NCBI GenBank assembly: GCA_964596125.1
Contig: CAZQRP010000009.1
Coordinates: 1 to 64,000 of the forward strand
DNA from: CAZQRP01 sp964596125
GTDB taxonomy: Bacteria; Chloroflexota; Dehalococcoidia; GIF9; UBA5629
DNA length: 64,000 bases
Reading direction: 5' to 3'
Under the pieces are notes generated by a model that was not told where the DNA came from, searched no databases, and saw nothing but the letters and a program-made list of their open reading frames with translations. Position 1 is the stretch's first letter; every line of letters begins with the position of its first letter. A program made the position numbers and the translations under genes. Positions 18,502 through 27,363 of this stretch are shown here, piece by piece.

Positions 18502-19308
18502 ATGGTAGATAAGCCACCTCTGGCCGGTAAAGTTGCATTGATAACCGGCGGTTCCCGGGGTATTGGCAAAGCCATAACCCTCGAACTGGCTTCACAGGGA
18601 GCCGATGTTATTATCAATTATTTCCGTAAAAAATCTGCCGCTGAAAGCACCGCCCAGGAAGCCAGTATAAAAGGTGTCACTGCACACACAATAAAAGCTA
18701 ATGTCGGGGAGCTTGAGAAGATAGATAGCATGTTCGATGAGATAAAAGAGAAATTCGGCAGACTGGATATATTAGTGAATAACGCCGCCTCAGGAGTTGC
18801 CCGGCCAGCATTAGAACTCGACAGCCGGGGCTGGGAGTGGACAATGGATATTAATGCCCGGGCCTTCTTACTGTGTGCGCAGAGAGCAGTACCGTTAATG
18901 AAACACGGCGGCAAGATGGTCAGTATATCCAGCCTGGGCTCCCAAATGGTTATGCCGATTTATAGTGCGGTCGGAGTATCGAAAGCTGCCCTCGAAGCGC
19001 TTACCAGATATTTAGCCATCGAGCTGGCCCCCCGTGGAATATGTGTCAATGGCGTATCTGCTGCTGCTGTTGAAACTGAAGCATTAAAATTTTATACAGG
19101 AGATAAAGATGTGCCACAGATGGCCTGGCAGACCACGCCGGCGGGGAGAATGGTAAGACCGGAGGACATTGCTAAAGTAGTTGCGTTTCTATGCTGTGAC
19201 GACTCGTTTATGATACGGGGACAGGTCATTATCATCGATGGAGGCGTGTCACTTACCCCGATGGTACCGTCAGCTAAAAATAATGCTCAAGGTGATAAAG
19301 TTGATTGA
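18502..19308 (+). CDS. fabL: FabL-type enoyl-ACP reductase (SDR family)
   Basis: A 268-residue short-chain dehydrogenase. The cofactor loop is ITGGSRGIGKAI and the NNAASGVARPALELD segment is close to B. subtilis FabL. The catalytic pair is spaced Tyr-x6-Lys (YSAVGVSKAALEAL), which distinguishes enoyl-ACP reductases from ketoreductases (Tyr-x3-Lys). The IRGQVIIIDGG end is also FabL-like. It should catalyse NAD(P)H-dependent reduction of enoyl-ACP, the last step of each elongation cycle. FabL is less common than FabI; no fabI or fabK is seen here. Its stop overlaps the preferred TTG start of fabF. Confidence 0.85.
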   Translation: MVDKPPLAGKVALITGGSRGIGKAITLELASQGADVIINYFRKKSAAESTAQEASIKGVTAHTIKANVGELEKIDSMFDEIKEKFGRLDILVNNAASGVARPALELDSRGWEWTMDINARAFLLCAQRAVPLMKHGGKMVSISSLGSQMVMPIYSAVGVSKAALEALTRYLAIELAPRGICVNGVSAAAVETEALKFYTGDKDVPQMAWQTTPAGRMVRPEDIAKVVAFLCCDDSFMIRGQVIIIDGGVSLTPMVPSAKNNAQGDKVD

Positions 19309-20530
19309 TCGCAAAGTGGTAATTACGGGGCTGGGCGCTATTACTCCGTTGGGACTAACCGTGGAGGAATACTGGCAGGGACTGATTGAGGGTAGATCCG
19401 GAATCGGACCGATAACACTCTTCGACACCACCCTGCATTCGATCAAGATCGCTGCCGAGGTAAAAGGCTTTGAGCCGGAAAACTATATGTCTGGCAAACG
19501 GGCCGACCGCAGCAGCCGTTGTACCCACTTTGCCATTGCAGCATCGAAGATGGCCCTCCAATCGGCTCATATAGATATGGCTCAGGAAAAGGCGGAAACA
19601 GTAGGAGTATTGATAGCCACTACTGGAAAGCCTGACTTGCTCATGGACCAGGGAGAGATTCTAAGAAAACGCGGACCTAAAAGAATCGATCCGCTCATAA
19701 TTCCGAAGATGTCAGCCAGCATGGTACCGACACAGGTTGGACTCGAGTTCGGCGCCAAAGGGCCAAACACCAGCATTAACAGTGCCTGCGGCAGCGGCAG
19801 CGATGCACTGGGAACAGCCCTTGACCACATTCGCCTGGGGCATGCCGAAGTAATGATATGTGGCGGGGCCGAGGCACAGGTAACCTCATTTAGTGTAGCT
19901 GCCACAGGTATCGTGGGAGCGCTTTCCAGAAATCCCGATCCACAAAAGGCCAGCCGGCCTTTCGATAACAACCGTGATGGCTTTATATTCGGAGAGGGTG
20001 CCGGCATAATGATTCTGGAAAGCTTAGAGCATGCCCAGGCCAGGGACGCCACGATACTGGCCGAATTAGCTGGAGCCGGCTGGTCATTCGACGCGTACAG
20101 CGAAACGGCTCCCGACGCCGATCAAGAGGCAGTAGCAATGAAAATGGCACTTAAAGACGCTGGCATCACAGCGGAAGAGGTCGATTATGTAAACGCACAC
20201 GGCACCAGCACCAAGCTTAATGATGCTGCGGAAACCAAAGCTATCAAGATAGTTTTTGGCGAAAGAGCTTATAAAATTCCTATCAGCTCCAACAAGTCTA
20301 TGATCGGCCATCTGGCGTGTGCGGCTGGGGCTGTCGAGGCTGTAGCTGCTGTTATGACCATAATGAACGGCATCATACCTCCCACAATTAATTACGAAAC
20401 TCCTGATCCCGACTGTGACCTCGATTATGTTCCTAACAAAGCTCGCCATCAAAGTGTAAACGTCTGTCTTTCAAACTCCTTTGGTATGGGCGGCCAGAAT
20501 TGCAGCCTTATCATTAAGCGTTTTTCATAG
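19301..20530 (+). CDS. fabF: Beta-ketoacyl-ACP synthase II (FabF)
   Basis: A condensing enzyme that extends acyl-ACP with malonyl-ACP. The Cys-His-His triad is present: Cys163 in INSACGSGSDALG, His in VNAHGTSTKLND and His in SNKSMIGHLACAAGAVE. The ATG starts at 19238 and 19283 would prefix a non-conserved extension; TTG at 19301 has an AAGGTGAT site four to five bases upstream and gives the normal N-terminus (LIDRKVVITGLGAITPLG). With this start it has 409 residues and overlaps fabL by 8 nt. No FabH for initiation is visible in the window. Confidence 0.94.
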   Translation: MIDRKVVITGLGAITPLGLTVEEYWQGLIEGRSGIGPITLFDTTLHSIKIAAEVKGFEPENYMSGKRADRSSRCTHFAIAASKMALQSAHIDMAQEKAETVGVLIATTGKPDLLMDQGEILRKRGPKRIDPLIIPKMSASMVPTQVGLEFGAKGPNTSINSACGSGSDALGTALDHIRLGHAEVMICGGAEAQVTSFSVAATGIVGALSRNPDPQKASRPFDNNRDGFIFGEGAGIMILESLEHAQARDATILAELAGAGWSFDAYSETAPDADQEAVAMKMALKDAGITAEEVDYVNAHGTSTKLNDAAETKAIKIVFGERAYKIPISSNKSMIGHLACAAGAVEAVAAVMTIMNGIIPPTINYETPDPDCDLDYVPNKARHQSVNVCLSNSFGMGGQNCSLIIKRFS

Positions 20531-20539
20531 GAGTGCTTT

Positions 20540-21289
20540 ATGGACTTAAAAGACCTTGAAGGGAAGATAGCGCTGGTTACTGGTGCCTCAAGAGGCCTGG
20601 GGAAAGCCATTGCTTTAAAGCTAGCAGCCAGCGGCTCGAAGGTAGCTATTAACTACCTGTCCAGTGACGAGAGGGCCAGAAGCGTAGCTGAAGAAATCGA
20701 AGGTATGGGTGGGGAGGCTATGCTGGTCAAGGCAAATGTAGCTGATTCCGGTGCAGTCAAGAGCATGATGAGAGATATAGTCGAGAAATGGGGGAAAATA
20801 GACGTCCTGGTCAACAATGCCGGCATCGCAAAGGACAACCTTATACTTCGCATGTCCGATTCAGCATGGGATGAAGTTATCAATACCAACCTGCGTGGGG
20901 CCTACCTCTGCACTAAGTTTGCACTACGCTCTATGATGGACCAGCTCTGGGGGAGGATTATCAATATTACTTCTGTAGCCGGCCTGATCGGCAATACAGG
21001 CCAGGCAAACTACTCAGCCGCTAAAGGCGGCCTTATTGCGTTCACCAAAAGCCTGGCACGAGAAGTAGGACCACGAAATATTACGGTAAATGCTGTTGCT
21101 CCCGGATTCATCATAAGCGATATGACTGAAAATCTGCCTCAAGAAATGAAGGACCTCACTCTGTCACGTATCCCACTGAACCGTTTTGGCATACCCGATG
21201 ACGTTGCCGAGCTGGTAGCGTTTCTTTCCACTGAGCGAGCGAGCTATATAACGGCACAGGTTATCTGCGTCGATGGCGGAGTAATATAA
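20540..21289 (+). CDS. fabG: 3-oxoacyl-ACP reductase FabG
   Basis: A 249-residue short-chain dehydrogenase with TGASRGLGKAIALKL, NNAGIAKDNLILRM, Ser in NITSVAGLIGNTGQ, and the YSAAKGGLIAFTKSLA (Tyr-x3-Lys) active site. These are full FabG signatures; it reduces 3-oxoacyl-ACP with NADPH. It is 9 nt after fabF with a TAGGAGTG ribosome site. Together with the MaoC pair and FabL it completes the elongation cycle encoded by this operon. Confidence 0.95.
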   Translation: MDLKDLEGKIALVTGASRGLGKAIALKLAASGSKVAINYLSSDERARSVAEEIEGMGGEAMLVKANVADSGAVKSMMRDIVEKWGKIDVLVNNAGIAKDNLILRMSDSAWDEVINTNLRGAYLCTKFALRSMMDQLWGRIINITSVAGLIGNTGQANYSAAKGGLIAFTKSLAREVGPRNITVNAVAPGFIISDMTENLPQEMKDLTLSRIPLNRFGIPDDVAELVAFLSTERASYITAQVICVDGGVI

Positions 21290-21315
21290 CTGACAAAGAA
21301 TTAAAGGGGCGGCAA

Positions 21316-22170
21316 ATGTCACAAGTAGGCATAGTGACTGACAGTACCAATTGCTTGCCCGTGGATATACTGCAGCAATATGATATTCGTGTTGCGCCTT
21401 ATCACCTGTTCATGGAGGATAAAGATTACCTGGACCAAATCGAGATTACTCCGACCGAATTCTGGAAGGTGTTTAAGGAATTAAAGACAATACCCACTAC
21501 GGGCGTCCCAAGTCCCGGTCATTATACCGATATCTTTACCGAACTGGCCAAATCTACCGACAGCATTGCATGTATAACTATTTCCACGGCATTGAGTGGT
21601 GCTTACGAATCCGCAGCGGAAGCCAGGGAAATAGTTCTAGCAGAACACCCTGACCTCAAGATTGAGCTTATCGATGCTAAAACTTCTACCGGCGCACTTG
21701 GCTTCGTTACTCTGGAGGCTGCCCGTGCCGCCCGGGCAGACAAAAGATTGGATGAGGTTGTCCAGATTGCTCAAGGTCTGGTACCGAAAGTGAAATTTAT
21801 TTTAGCCCTAGATACTCTAAAATATCTGATCAAGGGCGGACGAGCCCCTAAAACCGCAGTTATCGGCGAAGTACTTGGAGTAAAACCACTCATAGGTGTC
21901 GTGAAGGACACGGGGCTTGTCGACTCACTTGGCAAAGAGAGAGGAAAACAAAAAGCCATGCTGAGACTGGTCGACATGGTCAGGGAACATACCGATACTA
22001 ACAAACCTCTCCATGTAAACGTGCACTACACTGATAACATGGAAGACGGCAATGAACTTAAAGAGATGGTTACTTCTCAGTATAACTGTACAGAAATCTA
22101 CGTGACTGAACTCACACCGGTTATGGCGACTCACACCGGCCCAATGGTTGGACTGTCCTTCTATTCCTGA
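21316..22170 (+). CDS. DegV-family fatty-acid-binding protein
   Basis: A 284-residue DegV protein (FakB type). It has VGIVTDSTNCLP at the N-terminus, TTGVPSPGHYTDIF, CITISTALSGAYESA and KYLIKGGRAPK. FakB proteins hold a fatty acid for phosphorylation by FakA, so that exogenous or recycled fatty acids enter phospholipids through PlsX-type acyl-phosphates. The place at the end of a plsX/FAS operon fits that role, but no fakA kinase is in the window. It is 26 nt after fabG and has an AAAGGGGCGG ribosome site. Confidence 0.9.
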   Translation: MSQVGIVTDSTNCLPVDILQQYDIRVAPYHLFMEDKDYLDQIEITPTEFWKVFKELKTIPTTGVPSPGHYTDIFTELAKSTDSIACITISTALSGAYESAAEAREIVLAEHPDLKIELIDAKTSTGALGFVTLEAARAARADKRLDEVVQIAQGLVPKVKFILALDTLKYLIKGGRAPKTAVIGEVLGVKPLIGVVKDTGLVDSLGKERGKQKAMLRLVDMVREHTDTNKPLHVNVHYTDNMEDGNELKEMVTSQYNCTEIYVTELTPVMATHTGPMVGLSFYS

Positions 22171-22254
22171 TAGCAAACGCTATACAAAAAACGGTAGACT
22201 GACTTCAGTGTCCCTGTGTAGAACCTCCGGCTAGTGCCCCGTATGATGAAACCT

Positions 22255-22280
22255 GGCTGATATTAAAACAACAATCAGCC
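22255..22280 (-). terminator. Possible weak terminator between convergent degV and ppdK
   Basis: A 7-bp stem (GGCTGAT/ATCAGCC) with a 12-nt A-rich loop lies between the two convergent genes; the left arm on the minus strand includes the ppdK stop. There is no strong T run after it, so efficiency is doubtful. Confidence 0.3.
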
Positions 22281-24560
22281 CATAAATTCAGTTTCAGCCT
22301 TTTCTTTCTGCTGGATAGCTGCCCGTGCTGCCACAAGTTTCGCTACGGGCACCCGGAACGGGCTGCAACTTACATAGTCAATGTTTATTCCATTGAAGAA
22401 CTGAATTGATCTCGGTTCTCCTGCTTGCTCACCACACACGCCGATTTCAATGTCTTTCTTGGCACGCCGCGCCCAGAATATTGCGGTCTCCATTAACCTG
22501 CCTACACCCTTAACGTCAATTATTTCAAAGGGATTATCTTCGAGTATGCCGATCTTCAGGTACGTAGAAAGGAACTTCTTTTCGGCGTCCTCTCTGCTGA
22601 AAGAATAGACAGCCTGGGTAAGATCATTGGTGCCAAAGGAGAAGAAATCTGCTACCTCGGCGATCCTTCCAGCCCGCATGCAGGCGCGCACTGTTTCCAG
22701 CATGGTGCCAACTTTCAAGCTGGAACCTTTCAGGCAGTTCTCTTTAATCATAAGCAGTTCCTGCAATGTAATGACCTGCGGTATCATGACGGAAACATCT
22801 GCCGGCACTTCAGCCATAGCTGCTTCAATAGCTTCAACCTGCATCTTATAGATTTCAGGATTAGTTACGGCTACCCTGACACCTCTGTGGCCAAGCATAG
22901 GATTTATCTCCTTCAGCTCGGCTATCCTGTGCCGTGTCCGTGGGTCCGAAGTTTCCTCTTCAGAAGGCAGAAACTCATGGAGTGGCAGGTCGAGAAGCCT
23001 GATTACAATCGGCATCCCACTCATCTCTTTGAATATAGCCATGAAATCTTCCTTCTGTAGTTTACCCAGGCGTTCTAGTGCGGCTGCTCTCTGAGTATCA
23101 GTCTCGGCCAGTATGAATTCCCTTATAGCTGCAAGGCGTTCCGGTCCACTGAATTGGCGTTCCGTCCGACACAGTCCAATACCTTCGGCACCAAGCTTGA
23201 TCGCCTGAGCCACCATTTCCGGCGTATCGGCGTTCGCTCTAATACCCAAGCGCTTAAAGCCATTAGCCCAGGTCATGAGCTCCTCAAGCTCCCCTATTAA
23301 TTGACCTTCCTCCAGGGGCAGGGAACCCATATAAACATTGCCGCTGGTACCGTCTACCGTTATCTCATAACCTTTGCTGACTATCTGTCCCCCAGCCTTA
23401 AACTGTTCCAGCTTGAGGTCTATCTCAATCTCTTCGGCACCACAGATACAAGGTTTACCCATAGCCCTGGTTACTATGGCAGCATGGGAAGTAAGGCCAC
23501 CCTTGGACGTTAATACGCCATCAGCGGCGGCGATTCCCTGAATATCATCGGGGCTTGTATCGGGACGAACCAGTATAACAGGTATACTCTTTGCAACCAG
23601 CGTCATTGCTTCGTCGGGGTCAAACACAACCTGTCCAGTTGCAGCACCCGGTGCTGCAGCCAGTCCACTGGCCAGTGGCTCATATGCCTCGGGAGACTTT
23701 ACGTATTTATGCAGCAGTGCCTGCAGGTCCTCAACTCGCAAGCGGTCTATAGCTTCTTCAGTTGTGATAAGTCCCTCATGTACCATATCAACAACTATCT
23801 TTACGGCTGCCTGGCCGCTTCTCTTGGCAGACCTGGTCTGTAAAATATAGAGTTTTCGCGATTCAACAGTTAACTCAATATCCTGAACGTCACAATAGTG
23901 CCGTTCCAATAAGTCAGCTATTCTCTGAAGTTCGGCATAGACATCAGGCATCTGGTCTTGAAGGTCAGATATCGGGCCAGGCGTTCTCACTCCTGAAACA
24001 AGGTCTTCCCCCTGAGCCCGGCCAAGATACTCTCCAAACAGACCTTTCTGCCCCGTGCTGGGATCGCGGGTAAATACCACACCCGTCCCGGAATCTGCAT
24101 CCTTATTGCCAAAGACCATGACCTGCACTATTGCAGATGTTCCCAGGCCAGAAGGGATCCTGTTCAGACGCTGATACTCCAATGCACGAGGACTGCTGCG
24201 CGAGTCAAAGACCTGTTTAATGGCTTTCTTGACCTCAGCAACATCCTTCAAGTTGAGAAGGGTATCCATCATACCGGGCATTGATACCGGGGCTGAAGAA
24301 CGGACAGATAGCTGCAAATCTTTGCCCAGCCTCTTATTCACCTGCTTTTCCAGAGCAGCTATAGCGTCGTCTATCTCTAACTCAGATAAATTGCCACTTC
24401 TTTTGTATTCGTCATATGCGTCAATAGAAACGACAAATCCCGGAGGAACAGGGAGCCCAAGCTCAGTCATGATTACCAGATTAGCTCCCTTGTTGCCCAA
24501 AAGAGCTTTATCTTTTTGAGAGTCCCGAAATAAATATATGTAGGACAACGTCCCTATCAT
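22275..24560 (-). CDS. ppdK: Pyruvate, phosphate dikinase, compact form
   Basis: A 761-residue PPDK that interconverts pyruvate, ATP and Pi with PEP, AMP and PPi. The order is an ATP-grasp nucleotide domain (GNKGANLVIMTELGLPVPPGF; LSVRSSAPVSMPGMMDT), the phospho-His domain with His359 in KGGLTSHAAIVTRAMGKPC, and a PEP-binding barrel (GTMLETVRA; FFSFGTNDLTQ; GVCGEQAGEP with the catalytic Cys; DYVSCSPFRVPVAKL). Usual PPDKs have about 870-900 residues with the His near 455. About 95 residues are missing from the ATP-grasp half, between NLKDV and EVKKAI, where a helical insert normally lies. All catalytic motifs remain, so it is probably active in gluconeogenic or PEP metabolism. Confidence 0.9.
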   Translation of the reverse strand: MIGTLSYIYLFRDSQKDKALLGNKGANLVIMTELGLPVPPGFVVSIDAYDEYKRSGNLSELEIDDAIAALEKQVNKRLGKDLQLSVRSSAPVSMPGMMDTLLNLKDVAEVKKAIKQVFDSRSSPRALEYQRLNRIPSGLGTSAIVQVMVFGNKDADSGTGVVFTRDPSTGQKGLFGEYLGRAQGEDLVSGVRTPGPISDLQDQMPDVYAELQRIADLLERHYCDVQDIELTVESRKLYILQTRSAKRSGQAAVKIVVDMVHEGLITTEEAIDRLRVEDLQALLHKYVKSPEAYEPLASGLAAAPGAATGQVVFDPDEAMTLVAKSIPVILVRPDTSPDDIQGIAAADGVLTSKGGLTSHAAIVTRAMGKPCICGAEEIEIDLKLEQFKAGGQIVSKGYEITVDGTSGNVYMGSLPLEEGQLIGELEELMTWANGFKRLGIRANADTPEMVAQAIKLGAEGIGLCRTERQFSGPERLAAIREFILAETDTQRAAALERLGKLQKEDFMAIFKEMSGMPIVIRLLDLPLHEFLPSEEETSDPRTRHRIAELKEINPMLGHRGVRVAVTNPEIYKMQVEAIEAAMAEVPADVSVMIPQVITLQELLMIKENCLKGSSLKVGTMLETVRACMRAGRIAEVADFFSFGTNDLTQAVYSFSREDAEKKFLSTYLKIGILEDNPFEIIDVKGVGRLMETAIFWARRAKKDIEIGVCGEQAGEPRSIQFFNGINIDYVSCSPFRVPVAKLVAARAAIQQKEKAETEFMG

Positions 24561-24584
24561 TATATGCCCATCTTCACAATATAG

Positions 24585-25994
24585 CTACTTTCTCTTATCC
24601 AGTTTATGCCAGGAATGAAAGCTTATAATGCTGTCGGGATCAAGTGTTGAATCCAGCACCATTGCCATAGCTTTTAAGTGATCACAGAGCCTGTCAGGGA
24701 GCAGAAAATGATCCTTCACATAAAGATGGCCCTTTTTCCCCATCAGTTCCGCTGCCCGTGAATGAGTGAGCAGGTATAAAACATTCTCTGCAGTTTCGTT
24801 TACAGTATTATGAAAGAAGCCGAACTCCTGATCACGTATCTGCTGGGTTATGCCGCCTACCGGCGTGGCAACAACAGGTTTTCCTTTCCACAATGCCTCA
24901 GTGACCGTCAGTCCGAATCCTTCTTTTGTTGAAAGCTGTAGTATTACATTACTGGCCCGCTGAATAGCGTTAATCTCAAGACTGCTGGTTGCAGGAAGAC
25001 ACAGAATATGGACATTCGGATCATCGCCGACTAACTGGCGTATATTAGACAGAATTATTTCCCCTTCAGGATCGTCAGCAGCAAGACCGCCTGCCAGTAT
25101 CAACTGGCATTTCATACTGGATTTGACTCTTTGATACACTTCAATGGTACTATCTAGTCCTTTCCACGGATCAAACCGGCCTATCTGCGAGATGATAGGC
25201 AACTTGCGTTCTATTCCATAGGTATCAAGCACACTTTCTATCTCATTCTGGCTTAGTTCCCTGTTTTTCGGCGAGAGAGGATCGATAAAGGGAGGAATAA
25301 CAAATTTAGGAAACGGCCAACGGCAGATAATGTACTGCGAGGCAGAAAAGATAGCGCCATCCAGAGGCTCAACCCAGTATTCAATGAAATACTCAAGCGC
25401 TGCGTTAGATCCCAAGGTCTCTTCATCCATATCTATATGACATCTCCACAGCCACTTACCTCTTCTACTGGCCCTTTCAGATAAACTGGGTGCCAGTCCC
25501 AGAGGTTGAGGGTCATGAACAATAACTACGTCTGCATCCCAGTCCGCTATATGACTATTACCGTTATCCTCCAGAGTTTTGAAATATACTCTTTCCATCT
25601 CGGAGGTGAAGCACCCTCCTCGACCCTGAAGAAGGTTATGAATACATTTAGTAGCTTCGTAGAATGGTTTGCTCCCCTGAATCACCTTCCATTCATTATC
25701 AACTCCAAGTTGATTCAGGAAAGGTACACTGGACAAGAGCATTTCGGCAACACCACCCCCGCTGGGAGATGAGTTTAACTCGAGTATTCTGATTCCTTCG
25801 AGCTTTTTTGCCGCTGCCAGCAATTTATCAATCCTTTGTTCTCCGACTACAGACACATATTGGTCCAGTGGAGACAATGAAAAGGGCGACCGATCAGGGC
25901 AGATGCCCTTAGTTTTGCTGTACATGGTTCCATCAGGTAACGGTACGCTGATCGCTTCCTCACAACATACACGTTCGGTCACAACTTTATCCAT
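24585..25994 (-). CDS. treT: TreT-like trehalose synthase (GT4 glycosyltransferase)
   Basis: A 469-residue GT-B fold protein resembling TreT, which joins NDP-glucose and glucose to trehalose in one step. N-terminal signs are ILELNSSPSGGGVAEMLLSSVPFLNQLGV and VIVHDPQPLGLAP; the C-terminal domain has ISQIGRFDPWKGLDSTIEVY and the nucleotide-sugar site STKEGFGLTVTEALWKGKP (E-x7-E), then ATPVGGI. A GAGGATAGAA ribosome site precedes the ATG. It ends 24 nt before ppdK on the same strand, so both may be co-transcribed. Trehalose as a compatible solute or stress protectant is the likely product; other disaccharides cannot be excluded. Confidence 0.82.
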   Translation of the reverse strand: MDKVVTERVCCEEAISVPLPDGTMYSKTKGICPDRSPFSLSPLDQYVSVVGEQRIDKLLAAAKKLEGIRILELNSSPSGGGVAEMLLSSVPFLNQLGVDNEWKVIQGSKPFYEATKCIHNLLQGRGGCFTSEMERVYFKTLEDNGNSHIADWDADVVIVHDPQPLGLAPSLSERASRRGKWLWRCHIDMDEETLGSNAALEYFIEYWVEPLDGAIFSASQYIICRWPFPKFVIPPFIDPLSPKNRELSQNEIESVLDTYGIERKLPIISQIGRFDPWKGLDSTIEVYQRVKSSMKCQLILAGGLAADDPEGEIILSNIRQLVGDDPNVHILCLPATSSLEINAIQRASNVILQLSTKEGFGLTVTEALWKGKPVVATPVGGITQQIRDQEFGFFHNTVNETAENVLYLLTHSRAAELMGKKGHLYVKDHFLLPDRLCDHLKAMAMVLDSTLDPDSIISFHSWHKLDKRK

Positions 25995-26370
25995 ATTTCT
26001 ATCCTCAAGCTTAAAATAATTTGGTTATGGGTTTCGTATTCGAATATAGCTTTAGTATCATATACCACCAATGAATAGTAAATAGTCCATTGGTAACATT
26101 AGACGTAGCCAAAAAGTACTGTTTCCACGAGAATATGCTTGAAGGGTTGGAACCAGGAGTACCAGTAGATCCAAATAGTTGGTTACTACATGCTTACCGG
26201 CAATTCCAGAGGTTCATCTAATATTTGTGCCGACACTCAGAATCAACGTCCACAGAGGCGCGTAATGCGAGAGAAGACTGCTCAGTACAGGACTTCCTGT
26301 AGTTATATCGCGAATAAATTCTGATTACTTCAAAGATGGCTATGGGCTAAAGATACTACTCTACAATTCC
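25995..26370. other. Non-coding stretch
   Basis: About 375 nt upstream of the treT-like gene. No supportable ORF, RNA gene or repeat is seen. The part nearest 25994 presumably holds the minus-strand promoter, but no convincing -35/-10 pair was found. Confidence 0.3.
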
Positions 26371-26619
26371 TTATATAATTGACGGTATTCCATATTGCCA
26401 CATTGCTATTCCCAGGCAAGCGCAGAGCAACGCCAGAACCACTACGCTGACCAGCCAGGGATTCCAGCGTCTAAGGACTATATTGAGGCCGACGATGATA
26501 ATCAATATCGGCCAAAAACGCCACAATGATTCCCAGAGACCCCAGGGCAGGACATTGAAGTTCTGAAGAAGAAATACTGCCCCGACAAACAATAGCAAGA
26601 TACCAAAAACGTGCATCAC
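26371..26619 (-). CDS. Small LiaI/LiaF-TM-type membrane protein
   Basis: An 82-residue membrane protein with three hydrophobic stretches (HVFGILLLFVGAVFLLQNF; FWPILIIIVGLNIVL; LVSVVVLALLCACLGIAMW). The 'G-IL-VGA-FLL-N...W...FWPILII-GL' pattern is that of the LiaI-LiaF-like TM region (DUF5668). The last member of a three-gene minus-strand set, 31 nt after the previous stop. Such proteins sense or moderate cell-envelope stress near PspC-type proteins; the individual role is unknown. Confidence 0.75.
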   Translation of the reverse strand: MMHVFGILLLFVGAVFLLQNFNVLPWGLWESLWRFWPILIIIVGLNIVLRRWNPWLVSVVVLALLCACLGIAMWQYGIPSII

Positions 26620-26650
26620 TATTCCCTTTATGGCCTTCGCTCAGACACAG

Positions 26651-26833
26651 CTATCGTCTGGCACTCACCAGTATCATCACGCCAATGGCTATCAGAACAA
26701 GAGGCCAGAGAGTACTCCAGTTAAGCCAGTAAAAGAGTCCCAGGTTGCCCAAAAAGAATAGAATTCCAATAACAATTAGGATGATGCCAAATGTGATGAC
26801 ACGAGGTTTTCTCTGCGGCTTTTGCTCGGACAT
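26651..26833 (-). CDS. Small LiaI/LiaF-TM-type membrane protein (DUF5668-like)
   Basis: A 60-residue protein: a basic N-terminus (MSEQKPQRKPRV) followed by two membrane helices (GIILIVIGILFFLGNLGLF; LWPLVLIAIGVMILVSARR). The frame is open further upstream, but the ATG at 26833 has AGGAGG seven bases before it and the previous gene stops at 26836, so this is the true start. It is about two thirds identical by eye to the C-terminal domain of the upstream PspC-type protein, evidence of tandem duplication. Confidence 0.8.
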   Translation of the reverse strand: MSEQKPQRKPRVITFGIILIVIGILFFLGNLGLFYWLNWSTLWPLVLIAIGVMILVSARR

Positions 26834-26835
26834 TA

Positions 26836-27363
26836 TTACTTCCTCCTGGCGCCCAGTATTATCAGCGCACCGATGGCTATCACAATAAGAGGCCAGAAAG
26901 TGCTCCAGCGAAGCCATGAGAAAAGACCGAAATCACTTATTAAAAACAGTGCGCCAATAACTATGAGGATAACGCCAACAGCATTTAAACTGCGGTGACG
27001 ATATTTACTCATCGCTTCGGATTTCACCCTGTCATTTGCCTGCTGCGTCTTCATATCTTCCCGAGATTTTTCCCTGTCTTCGGCGAAGGTGGAACTGATT
27101 TCACGGCCCAGTTCGCTGGCAGTCTCCTTCATTTCCTCCACATTTTCCTTAATAGTTTCCCCTGGTTCAGTGCTTTTCGAACCTTCCTGAGGAACAACAA
27201 TAGCCATTATTACATAAGCCAGAAGGCCCAGGCCTTCGGCAAATATCAATAAAATAGCTATAATTCTTACAATGGTGGGGTCCCAGTCGAAGTATTCCGC
27301 GAGACCACCACACACCCCCCATATCATTCTATCGCTTCGACTTCTATACAGCCGTCTCTGCAT
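26836..27363 (-). CDS. PspC-domain protein with C-terminal LiaF-TM region
   Basis: A 175-residue protein. The N-terminal PspC domain (RLYRSRSDRMIWGVCGGLAEYFDWDPTIVRI, with a membrane helix to about residue 60) is followed by a charged helical linker (about 65-120) and a two-helix LiaF-TM segment (VGVILIVIGALFLISDFGLF; WPLIVIAIGALIILGARRK). The ATG at 27363 has GGAGGAGG just upstream; a longer frame exists but is not conserved. PspC domains are envelope-stress sensors. It heads a minus-strand operon with two smaller paralogues of its C-terminal region. No pspA/vipp-like gene is in the window. Confidence 0.88.
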   Translation of the reverse strand: MQRRLYRSRSDRMIWGVCGGLAEYFDWDPTIVRIIAILLIFAEGLGLLAYVIMAIVVPQEGSKSTEPGETIKENVEEMKETASELGREISSTFAEDREKSREDMKTQQANDRVKSEAMSKYRHRSLNAVGVILIVIGALFLISDFGLFSWLRWSTFWPLIVIAIGALIILGARRK

